From positions 62,001 through 126,000 of the forward strand of contig LLEY01000044.1 in NCBI GenBank assembly GCA_001414485.1: a stretch of DNA of 64,000 bases, in the 5' to 3' direction. The position numbers and the translations under genes are program-made. The notes below the pieces were generated by a model. It searched no databases. It was not told the origin of the DNA and saw nothing but the letters and a program-made list of their open reading frames with translations. This stretch comes from Calycina herbarum (Eukaryota > Ascomycota > Leotiomycetes > Helotiales > Pezizellaceae). How positions within the stretch are numbered: the first letter of the stretch is position 1; each line of letters opens with the position of its first letter. This document shows, in pieces, positions 12,383-26,000 of the stretch.

Positions 12383-14243
12383 ACGTAGTATACTAGGACC
12401 TCGTGATTATTAGAACCTCGTGAATTTTTTCCTACTCTACTACTTTAAAATATAATAAAACTACTATAATATATTAAATTAATTAAAACTACTTAGAATC
12501 TAATAAACTAGATATATCTACAACTTCTTAATACGTCCGCGTATTATAACTAGTTTTTCTATAAGTGCTATAACGTCGCCGAGTCGTTTATTCTTTATCT
12601 TCTCTACTCTCTCTAGAGCGCTTATTACGTCGAACCTACTCCTTCGTATTCTTCTAGGCTAATCTATCCTATATATCCTCTATAGTAAGTGTACCTCCTT
12701 CTTAGACACAGGTATTTTTAGCTCTCCGGCGTTTGCTAAGAGCTTTATTTACTATTCGAAGTATATAGACCTTAGCTAATAAGAGAGTTACCTTATAAGC
12801 TAATCGCTCTATACCTTTTGCTAATAAAGCGATTATCTAGAAAATAGGTATTAGCGAGCTTCCTTAGTAACGAGTAATACGATCCTTAATAAGAGTTGAT
12901 TATAAAAGAGCTTTAGAAGAGTTATAAGAAGTCTAGGAGACCTAAGAGATAGCGTTGGTAGAGGGGGGTCTAGTAGGTATAGGAGTCTATAACTTAATAT
13001 CAAGCTTTGAGATTATAGTCTAGGGTTCTAGAGGTACTAGACTAGCTCTACGGAACCTAGCTTTAGCGTTTTAGGTTGTTATTAACTAGTTATAGGCTAT
13101 ATAAAACGTAAGAAAGAACTCGACCTTAGTAATATAGTTTATATAAGCCTTAATAAAGGTTTCGATTTAACGCTTATATATACGTTTAAGAATACTAAAA
13201 TATCTAACGTCGAGTAGCTAGGTTAGATAAGACGAATAAGAAGGTAGGCAAAGAGTAATAATATTATATAACTTATAATACTCTTAGAATACTACTGATT
13301 TATAACTCTTATATCTATCTAGAACTAATATTCGATATAGCTCTTTTATATAACCACGAGTATACTTATCGAAATGTTCTAGCTATTCTAAGCCTGTCTT
13401 ATTATTAGTCTATCTATTACTAGTTAGTTTAATAACCTAGTTGTTAGAAAGACTGCCCTTAGTATACTAACTAGTAAGGTGATTTTTCTCTTAAACTACT
13501 AAGAATAGAGAGATGCTTAAACTCTCTCTATTAATATAGACAATTACTATAGCCTATTCCCGATTGCCTAGCTAGATAGCCTTGCCTCTGCTACGTCGAT
13601 TAGCGCGTATAACAACTATTCCAGCGTAGATAATATCTATTATAAAACTAGTCTTATTAAAGTTATAGGAATCGTAGTCTTAGATCCTATATTTCGCTTA
13701 TATATTCTCTACTAGTCGAAACCACGTGCTAATTAGCTTAGGATCTTCGTATAAGACTCTTTAGAAATCGTAAACACGATTAAAACACGTCTTTAGTTCT
13801 AGACGTCGTTGTATAAATTGTTATACCTAGTTCTTTCTAACACGTTATCCTCTACGCGACTCGAGTATATAATTTGCTATATCTTCTATACTACCTAGCT
13901 AGGGCGTAAATCCTCTTATATCTAGATTAAGTATATTTTAAATAATTACCTCCTCTTCTATTATAGTTATTTTATAATTTACTAGCCAGCGTTCGCTAAG
14001 AGTAGTTCGACCAGCTATTCTATCGGTAAGTGTAGAATAAGAGACTCTATATAGCTTCGTAGCTTTACTACGGTTTATTCGTTTAGATAATCGAATAGCT
14101 TTAATAGCTAGAATAATTCGAGCTTCTTAGGTTTAAGATTCTATTAGATAGTTGTTAAGAAAACGCGTGTTAAAGTTAGAGGTAGTAGAGTAGGGAAAAA
14201 ATTCACGAGGTCCTGATAATCACGAGGTCCTGGTATACTACGT
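12383..14243 (-). mobile_element. Fot1-like pogo transposon copy B, uninterrupted (1861 bp)
   Basis: TIRs begin ACGTAGTATACTAGGACCTC at the left and end with the complement at 14243. TA copies lie at 12381-12382 and 14244-14245. It sits inside LTR-1 between RNase H and integrase in minus orientation. The transposase frame, read right to left, is riddled with stops. Its length matches X, Y and E within two bases. Confidence 0.9.
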
Positions 14244-15820
14244 TATAGCTAGTACTAGTATTAGTAAACGAGAGGAATTAAGTAAGCGACGTAGCGACGT
14301 AGTAAGCGTTTATAGACTAACTACGGAACCTCTAAGAAAAGAGAAAGATATAAGATAAGGACTTTAGACGTCTTATAGACACTGTCTACTAAGGAGATAG
14401 AGTGTTTCTAATAGACCTCGCTTCTCTAGTTAAAGTCTCTGTCTCTAACTACTTAGTAGATAAGAACGGTGATTTACAGTTTAGAGACAGACTATAGATC
14501 CTCGACTATAAGCTACTACGGATAGTAATTATATAGGAACTCTATAATTCTACACTTATAAGCTATTCTAGTAAGAATAGAACAATTGTAGTAGTCTTAA
14601 GAGAGTTCTTCTAGCTAAATCTATAGACTATAGTTAAGTAGTTTATCTATAACTATAGAGTTTATAGACGTACTAAGGTCTAGAGAGATTGTAAACAAGG
14701 CCTGCTTCGTCTATTACTAATTCCTAAATAGTAATAGTAGGAGATCTCTATTAACTTTATTAGACTACTACTTATAAGTAAAGGCTCTAATATAATAGTA
14801 GTGTTTAAAGATCGTTTAGGTAAAGAGGTACTTCTTATAGCTTATAACTCGACTATATTATTAAAGGAATTTACTCGCTTATTTATTACTATATACTATA
14901 GCTTATATAGACTACTAAGAGTAATAGTATCTAATAAAGACCTATAATTTATTAGATAAGTATAGAAGACGCTTTATAACTTCTTACGGATTAAACAACG
15001 GATCTCTATAGCTTTCTATCTATAAACTAACGGGTTAATAGAACGGGTAAATACTAAAGTCGAGACGCTTCTATAGTAGTAGATTAATATAGCTTAGAAC
15101 GACTAGGCCGACTAGCTACTAGTAGTACAGCTAGCTTTTAATAGACGGGATTTAATATCAACGGGTATAAGCCTCTTCTAACTTAGCCACAGCTATCTGT
15201 TATAGACTATCGACCTCTTAATAGACGTCGTAGTACTTATAAATATAAAAACACTAATTTAAAAGAGCGAAGTAATAGTAGTAAAGATTAAGACTATTAT
15301 AGAATAGGTATAATTATTAATAGTAAGAGTATAATAAGACTAGAAGACTTAAGTAAATCGTTTATAGAATACCGCTCCTATATATAAGGTTAGAGACAAG
15401 GTTTACTTAAGCTTATAGAATATATAGATAGATAGAGCTAGTAAGAAACTAGACGCTCGATCCGCTAAGTTTATAGTTATCGAGGTTATTAGCCTGTCTA
15501 TATATAGGCTAGATACCTTGTCTAGTATCTATAATATCTTTAATATAGACTTATTAAAGCTAGTAGCTATAGACCCGCTGCCTAGTTAAATTACAGACGA
15601 TAATCAACTATCTATAATATTAGTAGATAATACTATAGAATAGTAAGTTAAAAGAATACTAGGTTAATAGTAAAAGAAGCTCCTAGAGAAAAGCTCTCGT
15701 ACTCGACTCGAGTATAAGATAAAATAGACAGAATACGTAAATCTAATATAGAAACCTACTACTAAGTTAGAGGATATAGTAGCTCTAGACACCTACCTTT
15801 AAGAGTAGAGAGAGAGGTAA

Positions 15821-16068
15821 TATCAAGAGTTATACCTATAGAGTAAGTCTTAGAGTACTTATACTCCAGCGACGTATTTACGTAACCTCGCTTAGTAACG
15901 TATAGACGTGATAGAACCTTCGAGAATACCCTTAGTAGAATACTCTAGAATAAGTTAACTAAGTATATAAGTTAGTAAGGACTCTGGTTTAGAAAGGATA
16001 ATCGAATCTTCTTATATATAAACAGCCTCTATAGTTTAATTCATCGGTACTTACTATAAGCTCTAATA
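15821..16068 (+). repeat. 3' LTR of LTR-1
   Basis: 248 bp, preceded by the purine tract AGAGTAGAGAGAGAGGTAA and followed by AAGAC at 16069-16073, where copy A resumes. Confidence 0.92.
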
Positions 16069-19000
16069 AAGACAGGCCTAGAATAGCTACGATACTTCGA
16101 TAAATATACTCGTAGTTATACGAAAGAGCTATATCGAATACTAGTATTAGATAGATATAAGAGTTATAAATCAGCTATATTTTAAGAGTATTATAAAGCT
16201 AATAATATTATTACTCTTTATCTATCTTCTTATTCCTCTTACTTAACCTAGCTACTCGACGTTAGATGTTTTAGTATTCTTAAACATATATACAAGCGTT
16301 AAATTAAGACCTTTATTAAAGCTTATATCAACTATATTACTAAGGTCGAGTTCTTTTTAGCTTTTTACGTAGCTTATAAGTAATAAATAATAACTTAAAA
16401 CGCCTAGGCTGAATTCTACAGAGCTGGCTTAGTACCTTTTAATCTCTAGGCTATAATATTAAAGCTTAATATCTGATTATAAACTTCTACATCTACTAGA
16501 CCCCTCTCTATAGCCGCTAACTCTTAGGTCTTATAGACCCCTTATAATCTAACTACCGCTCTTTCGTAAATAACTTTAGTTAAGAATCGTATTTTACGCT
16601 ATTAAGAAAGCTTACTAACCTCTATTTTCAAGACTATAGCTGTATTAGTAAAGAGTATAGAGCTATTAGCTTATAAGATAACTTTATTATTAGCCGAAGT
16701 CCGTACTCTTTATAAGGCAAATAAAGCACTTAGTAAGCGCTATAGAGCTAAAAAGACTCGGGTCTGTTAAGAAGGTACACTTACTATAGAGAATACGTAG
16801 GACGTATTAGCTTAAAAGAAGGTAGAGGAACAGGCTTAATATAATAAGCGTTCTAAGAGAGGTAGGTAAAATAAGAGGTAAACCTCTAGGCGACGGTATA
16901 GTACTTACGAAAAGACTAGTTATAATATATAAACTTATTAAGAGGTTATAGATATATCTAGTTTATTAGATTCTAAGTAGTTTTAATTAATATTATTTAT
17001 TATAGTTGATTAATCTAATATTAAAGTAGTAGAGTAAGAGGAAAGTATACTACTTAGTAATATACGCTACTCGGTGATAAACTACGTTATAATATATTAA
17101 ATTAACTAAAACTAATCGGAATCCGATAAACTAGATATATCTATAGCTTCTTAATAAGTTTATATATTATAACTAGCTTTTCTATAAATTCTATAGTACT
17201 ACCTAGACGATTACCTCTTCTTATAACTCCTCTCCGCTGTACGTACGTCGCGTCGTATCTGCTTATCTACGTTCTTTTATAATATAACATTCTATATATC
17301 CTCTATAGTAAGTATACTACCTTGACGTATACGAGTCTTTTTAGCTCTACGACGCTTACTTAGAGCTTCGTTTACTACTTAAAGTATACGTACCTTCGTA
17401 GATAAAAGAGTTATTTTATAGACTATTCTCTCTATACTCTTTACTAATATAGTAACCGTCTTAAAAAGTAGAGTTAGTAAGCTTCCTTAGTAATAGGTAA
17501 TTCGATTTCGAATAAGAGTTGTTTATAAAAGAGCTTTGGCTGGATTAGAAGAGGTCTAAGAGACCTAAGAGTCGGTATTAGTAGTAGAGAGTCTAGAGAG
17601 TATTAGAGTTTATAACTTTATATTAAGCTTTAAAATTATAGCCTATAGATTAAAAGATACTAAGCCAGCTCTATAAAATCTAGCTTAAGCGTTTTAAGCT
17701 ATTATTAATTCCTTATATACTACTATAAAGGCTAGAAAGAACTCTACCTTTGTAATATAGTTAATATAGACCTTAATAAACGTTTTAATTTACTAACTAT
17801 ATACCTGCTTTAAGATACTAAAGTATCTAATATTAAGTAGCTAGGTTAGATAGAACGAGTAAGAAGGTAGTCTAAGAGTTATAATATTATATACTTTATA
17901 GTATTCTTAGAACTTAGCTAATTTATAACTCTTATATCTATTAAGAATAAGTATTTAATATAGCCTCTTTATATAAGTAGTAGTATATTTATTAAAGTGT
18001 TTTAACTATTCTAGACTTATCTTATTATTTATCTATCTATTACTTATTAGTTTAATAACCTAGTTAGATAGAAGGCCGTCGTTAGTATACTAGTTCGTAA
18101 GATAATTCTTCTCTTAAACTACTAAAAATAAAGAAACACTCTAATAGCCGGTTCCTCTTCTACGGCGTATTCGCTTATAGTCGGTAAAAGCAAGTGTTCT
18201 ACAAACTCAAGTATTCTATATAGCTGGAATAACATCGGGAGTGGAATATCTACTAAAACCACTACTGAAATAGATAAATAATATCTTATATTATTACTCT
18301 AATTATCTATTCCAAAGTCTATAAAGTCTGTATTTGCTCTTATTAAGTTAATTAAGAATATACTCTCTTAAGAAGACAATAGATAATTAGGAATCTCGTC
18401 TCTGCTACTGTCTAGGTAATCTAGGACTTTCTTACTACTTTTAAAATATAATTAACCTAAAGTAAAAGACACTTCCGGCTCTTCTTCTTCTTCTTCTTAT
18501 AACTGTAGTAGAGGAATAAGATCCTAGGATTAATATATCTTAAGCTTGTTAATTACTTATACTAATTTAGGATAAAAGTCTAGTAAGAGAGTATAGCGCT
18601 TAAACTTATTAGGCTTCTTATCTAGCTCTCGGATACGGATAAGGTCTTCTAGTAGAGAGAGTATATCGTTCTTCTTATATTATATAAGTCTAGTCTTACG
18701 TGCTCTCTCGTCTTTATATACCTGTATACTCTTATCTATAAGAGCTTTCCTAGCTTTATTAATAGCGGCTGAAAGCTTCTTTTCCTTCTTACGTAAGACC
18801 TCGGTTCTCTCGTCCTTATCCCTCTTCTATATCTTCTCTCGTAACCTAGTAATAGCCGCTTCTCCTCTCTTATATATACTCCTCCGTGAATTACTCTTAC
18901 GCTTAGCGTCGACGAGTAGTTTTTACTAGAGAGCGTGATATTAAACTGTTATAAGATATACCTTCTTAAGCGATATACTAACTTACGTTATTATCTTCTT

Positions 19001-20096
19001 AAATAGATTAATAGAGGGATTAGAAAATTAAGTAGGATCTCGAGAGCCTAGAGCTTATATAGTTATAGCAGTAGTCTAGGTTTCCTCTAGATAAGTAGAA
19101 GGAAGATAAGATAGCTCTAGATTAGTAACGTCGTCTATTATCCTTTTCTTCGTATTATACGACTTTATCTTTTTCTAGATAGCTTTCTAACTTAGTAGAT
19201 AATAACCAGACTTAGCAAAGGCGTTCTTAATCGTATAAACCTTTATTATTTACGTATATATCTAGGTAAGATCTTAGAAGAAAGAAGCGACTAAATACTT
19301 AAAGTCTTGACTATAAAAAGCGTTAGTAATCGCTTACCGATAGTACTCTTTAAAGAGTTAGAAAACACTAACGTCTACTAGCTATAGAATATATATATAA
19401 TAGAAGAGAAAGTACTATAAGAGTATAACGTGGTTTATTAGAACCTGGCGTATATTAGGACCTAGCGTACTTTTCCTTAGTATTCAACTTTAAATATTAA
19501 TAAATTAACTATAATATATTAAATTAACTATAACTACTTAGAATCCGAAGAATTAGATATATCTACATCTATTTAACAAGTTCGTATATTATAACTAGCT
19601 TTTCCGTAAGTACTATAACGCTATCTAGACGATTACCTCTCCTTCTTATTACCTCTCTCTATACGTAAGTCGTGTCGTACTTGCTTATTAACGTCCTTTT
19701 AAGTTAAAAGATCTTAGACATCCTCTACTATAAGTGCCTTCTCTTAACATATACAAGTCTTTTTAGCTCTATAGCATTTACTTAAGGCTTTATTCGCTGC
19801 TTGAAGAGTACGTACTTCAGTAGATAATAAGGTTATCTTATAGGCTATTCGCTTTATACCTTTTACTAATATAGTAACTGTCTTAAATAATAGAGTCGGC
19901 GAGCTTCTCTAGTAATAGGTAATCTGTTTCTAAATAAGAGTCGATTATAAAAGCGCTTTAGTAGGGTTTAAGAGAGTCTAAGAGATCTAAGTATTAGAAT
20001 TAGCAGTAGAGGGTCTTAGGAAAGTTAGAGTCTATAACCTTACGTTAAGCTTTGAAAGTACTACTTATAGGTTAAAAGATACTAGGCTAGCTCTAT

Positions 20097-23000
20097 ATTT
20101 ATTTATTTATTTCTATTTAACGTTAGGCGGAGTCTAGCTCGCGTGGGCTAGGTCTTAAAAGAGTCCTAGCTTTAGGCAAATGACGCTAGGGGGGTGCCCT
20201 AGGCTATAGGGGGTGTAAATAAAAGAACGCTAATTTATAAGAGACAGTTTAAAGAGAAGCCCCACTTCCGGAGCAGCCCTTGTTCTAGATTAGAATAAGA
20301 AAACAGTATATAATAACAGAGAGTAGAGAGTAGAGAGAGATATAAGGTAAAGGAGAGAAAGATTTCTCTATCTAGGGGGACAGATCTTAGTATAAAACTT
20401 CGTCTTATAGTAGACCTTGTGAAATAGCTCCTTATAGTATAGGCTAAAGAGTATTTGAGGATTCCTCTCAGCCTCTATAAGTAGCCTAGAAGCTGCTTTG
20501 TTTACAAGCCTACAAAAGAGCAGGTGAAATTAAGTCTTCTCCTTTCTATACTTACACTCCCCTAAGGAGAGCAGCGTGTTAAGGTGGAAGAAGCGAAGGT
20601 GATATGTAGTAAAGTCTCCGTAGCTAGAGCGAGTAGCAATTAAGCGAGCTAGGACCTCTCTTAGTAAGCGAAGTGACCGAGGTTTTAAGGACCAGCTATC
20701 GAGCCCTAGATTCTTATATAGCCTAGGAAGTGTAGCTTTCCATAGCTTCTTTGTAAGCTGTACCCCTGTCTCTTTAACCTCTCTCTGAAGCGTAGCAGTG
20801 TAGAGTAAGGGAAGAGAGTTTAAAGGGGGTAGCCGAGCGCCTCTCTCTGCAGCTCTATCCGCTATCTTATTGCCTTAGATACCTATATAGCTAGGACACT
20901 ATATAGTTTGGACTTTCCTAGGGTATAGTAGAGCTAACTCGTTAACTCTATTAAAAGTCTCTTACGAAGTGCTATAGGACTGGTAGGTTAGTTATAGTAT
21001 AGCTTCGAGGTTATTAAGATAGATCTAGCACTTCCTAGCCGATGACTAGAAAGAGGAAGCTAGGGCTAATTCAAGACTATATAGGGCTGCTCTAGCCTCT
21101 GCGTCGTATATCTCTAGTGCCTTGCTAAAGAAGAAGACCTTAGTATTAAGGATAACTCCTCCCCTTGTTAGATAGACGCCTCTACTAGTTCTCTTATCGT
21201 CTAACCGAGAGCCGTCTATAAAGACAACTAGGTCTGTAGCAGGGATAGTGGCGAGGAATTTAAGGAATTTAGCTTTGTAGGATTCCTTCGTCTCTTCAGA
21301 GTCAGGCCCCCCTACTTCTAGAAGGCGGGCTTGCTAGTCAAAGCCTCTATCCTATAAAGGGTCTTAAAGAGGGTTAATCTCTTTAGAGAGAGGGAGGGCT
21401 ACGTAAGCACGGTATATAAGCCTAGCTCTAGAGCAAGGGTTATTTATACATCGTTTCAGTAGATGAGTTAGGTCGAGTCGTCGAGTCCTAGCTTTAAGTG
21501 CTTTACTTCTAACTATAAGAGCAATTTTAGAGGCTAGAAGGCTAGATTCTATAAGAAGTACTAAGGTAGAAGTGGTTTTATATACTAGGAGGATAATCCT
21601 AGCATACTTAGCTACTACTCTATCTAGTAGAGTTAGATAACGGCTAATTCGGTTGTTTATGCCCCCTGCCTAGTCACCTCTGGCTCTGGCACGCCCGGGG
21701 AACCAGGTCTCGCTTCCGAAGTAGGCGATCGACAGAATATAAGCAGTAGTAGCTTGTTTAAGCAGATAAGAGAGTGAGCCTCTTACTGTGTTTGTTATCC
21801 CTTTCAAGGCACTAGCTACTAGTGTAGCCTTACTAGCTATCCTTCTGACGTGGCTATAAAAGATGAGACAAGGGTTAAAGAAGATACTAAGCCAGCGTAG
21901 CTCTTACGTAGGCTCTATTGTCTTTCCTGCTACTGTAATAGAAGGGGGAGGGCGGATACCCCTCCTCTTTTGCTTTCTCTTATAAGAGAAGTAGATAAGT
22001 TCTAACTTTTTAGTATTAAAGGTAATACCCTCTTCTGTTCCTTAAGCTAGCGCACTAGCCACCTGTTTTATAAGGACTATAGTATTCCCTGTCCTAGAGG
22101 GCCTAGAAGCAAGTAATCTAATGTCGTTAGCGTAGCCGAACCTCTGCTATGTCGGGAGAGAGCCTACTCCTAGGGTAAAGAGTAGCTAGATATAGAGTAT
22201 AAAGAGAATCGGTGAGATAGGCGAGCCTTAAGAAAGCCCGCACTAAAGAGGGGTAGATACCCCTATCTCCCTGTCTAGCTTTACTTTAACTGATCTGTTA
22301 GATAAGAAGGAAGTAACCTATACTATAAAGCTGTACAGCTACCCTTACTTCTGAAGCCTTCTAACTAGCCGGCCTAGGAGTACTACGTCAAAGGCGCTCT
22401 TAATATCGAGTGTAAGAAGAGAAGCCTCTTACTTATCCCTAAGCGCTCTTTCTATATCGAATATAAGGCAGGTCGTAAGGTCTATAGCAGCTCGTAAGAG
22501 AAGAGCTCCGAACTAGTTTGGTTCGAGAATAGCGTGCTTAATAGCAATCTAGGAAGCTCTCTTAGCTAGAAGCCTCTCGAGGCCCTTTCTAAGAACTAAG
22601 AGTAGAGAGATTAGTCGATATACTTAGGGGGATGACTTGTCCTTCTTATTAGGCTTTGGGATAATAGCTATAATAGCTGTTTAAAAGATCTTTAGATAGA
22701 ACCCTAACTCTATATACCTCTTAAACAGTAAGTATACTAGGTGTAAGATCTGAGGCTAAGCTACTTTAAAGACGCCTATAACAAGTTTATTCTTCTCTAG
22801 AGTAGTAGAGGCTTTTTCTAGAACTGACTCCTTAACCTCGTGTAAGGTAAGAGCTATCTAAGGTAGAGTATAAGTTAAGGTAGTAGAGGTATCGAATAGT
22901 ATATCCCCGACTTTAGCCTTATTCGTAAGTAGTTCTTATACTAGGATCTTCTGTTTCTCTTAAGTAGTAAAGCCTAGCTAGCCTATCGAGTCCTTTAAAG

Positions 23001-26000
23001 GAGGGGACTTATAAACTCTAGTGCTCTGGTGCTACTTACAGATCTTAAAGACGTCCTTACTCTTTGTGGCTTTATCGATTAAGCTACGGAAGTGTTCTCT
23101 CTTTGTCTTCCGAATCTCTCTTCTAAGAGCCTTCTGAAGTCCTTTCGTAGCCTCCGTGCTAGCTCCTAGCCTTCGTGCTCTTCTAGCCTTAGAGGCCGTA
23201 GATTAGCACTCCTCGTTCTACTAAGAATGTCCAGTCCTATGCCTAAGCCCTCGCTTAGTACTACTAAGGTACGTACTATGTACGTACTTAATAATAAACC
23301 CTGCCAAAGTCTTAAGCGAGTCTGTGTTCGGTTGTTTTAGAAGCTCGTATAGCTATTGTTCTTCTAGCCTTCCTTATAAAGCCGTCTTAAAGACTTTAAC
23401 GTTAAGGGTGCTAAGTTTAAGCGGGGGGTCCTTCTCGGCTAGTCTGCCAGTGTACGGCAGGCGAGTAATAATAGGGAGGTAGTCTAAGCTACACTTAAAA
23501 GCTAGGTAAACCTCCGAAGCCGCCTCTCTTTAATAGAGGCTACTGGAGCAAAAGGCTAAATCTAGCGTGTTCCCTAGGCTATGTGTCTGTGTGCTGGGCG
23601 GGGTAGTGAGCTGAAGCCCTCTGTCCTCTATCTAGTCGGTAAGCGAGAGTGCCTAAGTGCTTTCCGCGCCTAGGAAGTCAGGCTGCCAGAGCTGGCTCTT
23701 AAGATTAAAGTCGCTAGCTATGATAGTATTCGTTGTATAGATGTGTTAAGAGCCTAGGATAAGGCTAACAGCCTCCCCTACTCCCTTAGCGCCTAGGGGG
23801 GCGTTATATACGTTAAGTATATAAAGCGGGGGGCCTTGTGAAAGTGTAACCGAGGCGTAAACAAGGTCTCGGCATTGAAGCGAGGGAGCGATAGGAGTCT
23901 GTTAGCTAACAAGGATACTAGTACCTTTATATATAAAGGAGAGTACTCTAGGAGGCCTAGCGTTCTAGTCGCAAATAGGTGTAAAGTAGTCGTAGTTCGG
24001 GTGGCGTCTTATAATCTAACGGCTGATCTCTCTTAGGTAGATATACGGTTCTTAGATAAGAACTACATCAACTCGCTTAGAGTGAGCTAGCTGTAATACC
24101 AGCTCCTAGTAATCGCTAGACTTATAGACGTTGATTTATAAGACTTGGAGGCAGTAGTACTTAGCGAATCCTTATCTACTTATAGAGGGATTATATAAGT
24201 AGTACTCCGGGTTCTTCGTATAAGGAGGTCGTAAGGTGCCTCTTCTATAGGAGTGTCTATAAGGATATCGATATCGTCTTCCTAAGGTGGAATAGTCGGT
24301 AAGGTAGGCGAGGTAGGTAAGAGGGGTAAGGTAGGCGAGGTAGGCGAGGAGTTGCCTACTCGAGCCTATAGAGTAGCCGGGAGGTCTAAGTTTCGGCTAC
24401 TGTAAGGAGAGTCTTGCTTACTTCTTATTCGTATTTCGTTATATACTTGCTAGATCGTCCTCTTATTCTCGGTTAAGAGGCGTACTCCTGAGGTTCCTAG
24501 TCTAAGTTAGCACTTAACATCGTCCGAGGCGTGAGGCCTGCTATAGTATAGGCACTTTAGCTTATACTAAGCGTGCTTTAGGCACTTTAGGTAGAAGTCT
24601 TTAGAGTATTAAGTAGTGCTGTATAATCGGCATCGCTGGTTCTTTCCACAGTTCCTTTGGTTATGCTACCCCTAGTACTTAGAGTACTAAGTAACCGTGG
24701 AAACCTTAGAGAGAGGCTTAAAGAAGACTCTTCTTCTGAGGAGAGACGTTATATCTAGGATAGTATAGTTAACTCGTGCTTCTTCTTCTTTAAAAAAGAC
24801 AGTCTATAAGGTAAAGAATAGCTTATCCGAAAGCGAGCTACTTGTTATATTAACCTTCGTAGAGGCTATTCTAATTCGCTCCTTTATTACTATAGCTACT
24901 ACTTCGGCAGTAGTAGAGGCGAGGGTTAATATAATAGCTCCTTTTTCGTTGATTTTAATAGCTTTAATACTCTAGGGTATCTCTGATAAGCGGTATACTA
25001 CCTAGTTTTATAAGGTCTCTATCTTAGCTATAGAGAATAGGGTCTATATAAATGCCTTCTTTGTCGACATTAGAGCTTCTAGAGCGGCCTTGTCCTTAGG
25101 TATAATAGCGAATCCAGAGTTAACCGAGAGAACCTCTTATATAAGGTCTTTATAGCCTATTTTTAGGTTATAGAGGGTAAGGAAGATAGCTAAGGCGGAA
25201 TGTTTTCTTTCAAGGGAATCAGAGGGTAGCTAGATAAAGACTCTAAGGTCTGATTTAGCTAAGGACCCCTTGTTCTTCTATAGCTTAGAAGTGACAGGAG
25301 GTAGAGGTGGTGTTATTGTTATTGCTATTGCTATTGTATTTTCAGGCGCTAAGGCACCCCTTATAACCGATATCCCGGCCTCGTGCACGGTCCTAGCAAA
25401 AGCCCGCCCCCTTGGAATGTCACCTACTATATTAAAAGTTATATATCACAACAACCACTTATTGAATTTATATATAATTAAGTAGAGATATAGATAAAAG
25501 GTAGTTAATTAGAGAATAAGTACAAAAAACTATACGCGGGCACGGAGTAGCAGCCTAATCTGCCGTTCTAACCTAGTTTCCTTTAATTATAGAGCTACTA
25601 CTTCAGCTAGAACTCTAACCTTAAGTTTAAGTATTAAAGTTAGCTTTTCCAGCTCTTTTTGTCCCTTTTTAGCTCCTTTCTTAACTTAAGGCATATATAG
25701 AGTAGTCCTTTTTCATAAGATACGTATATATTTTATCTATTTTAAGGCCTTTAGAGTTATAGTAGCTAGCTTCTTATAGAGCTAGGTTTCTGCTCTCTTA
25801 TTAGCTAATTCTTCCTTCTTACGTTGTCTCTTAAGAGTATTCGCCTTTCTTATCTCTCTCCTCTCTTCCTTTACCTGTTCTTCAGCCTCTCTTACCTCTT
25901 CTTCCTTAGCCTAATACTCTCGAGCTTGTATAACCTTCCTAGAGAAGTATACCTCTACTCCCTAGCTAATTTCTCTACAAAGATTAAGTCTCTTACTCTT

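Larger units (their letters stand above)
2776..16068 (+). mobile_element. Ty3/gypsy LTR retrotransposon LTR-1 (chromodomain type), with two insertions
   Basis: Identical-length 248-bp LTRs (2776-3023 and 15821-16068) are flanked by the 5-bp duplication AAGAC (2771-2775 and 16069-16073). After removing LTR-2 and copy B the element is about 5.5 kb. Read-through shows gag with a zinc-knuckle remnant (about 4190-4240), aspartic protease (about 4450-4700), reverse transcriptase (5000-5345 continuing 11275-11700, with YVDDVLVF at about 11490-11515), RNase H (to about 12360), integrase (14250-15200) and a C-terminal chromodomain-like stretch (about 15638-15795). A purine tract precedes the 3' LTR. 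RIP stops throughout; not functional. Confidence 0.92.
1946..17087 (+). mobile_element. Fot1-like pogo DNA transposon copy A, split by gypsy element LTR-1
   Basis: Plus-oriented Fot1/pogo element inserted in X; TA copies at 1944-1945 and 17088-17089. The left TIR begins ACGTGGTTTATTACCGAGTA and the right end at 17087 is its complement. The transposase starts at the ATG at about 2027 with a helix-turn-helix N-terminus (read-through AIEAIRTSKKLSRRST), then a DDE catalytic region including YDFYNFNKTGF near 2490-2535 (family form FDETGF). The second half (16074-17040) continues with an LLDVRCFSILK motif. LTR-1 lies between, with a 5-bp duplication. Core length after subtraction is 1844 bp, identical to copy D. 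Many TAG/TAA codons replace Gln/Trp codons, so it is inactive. Confidence 0.88.
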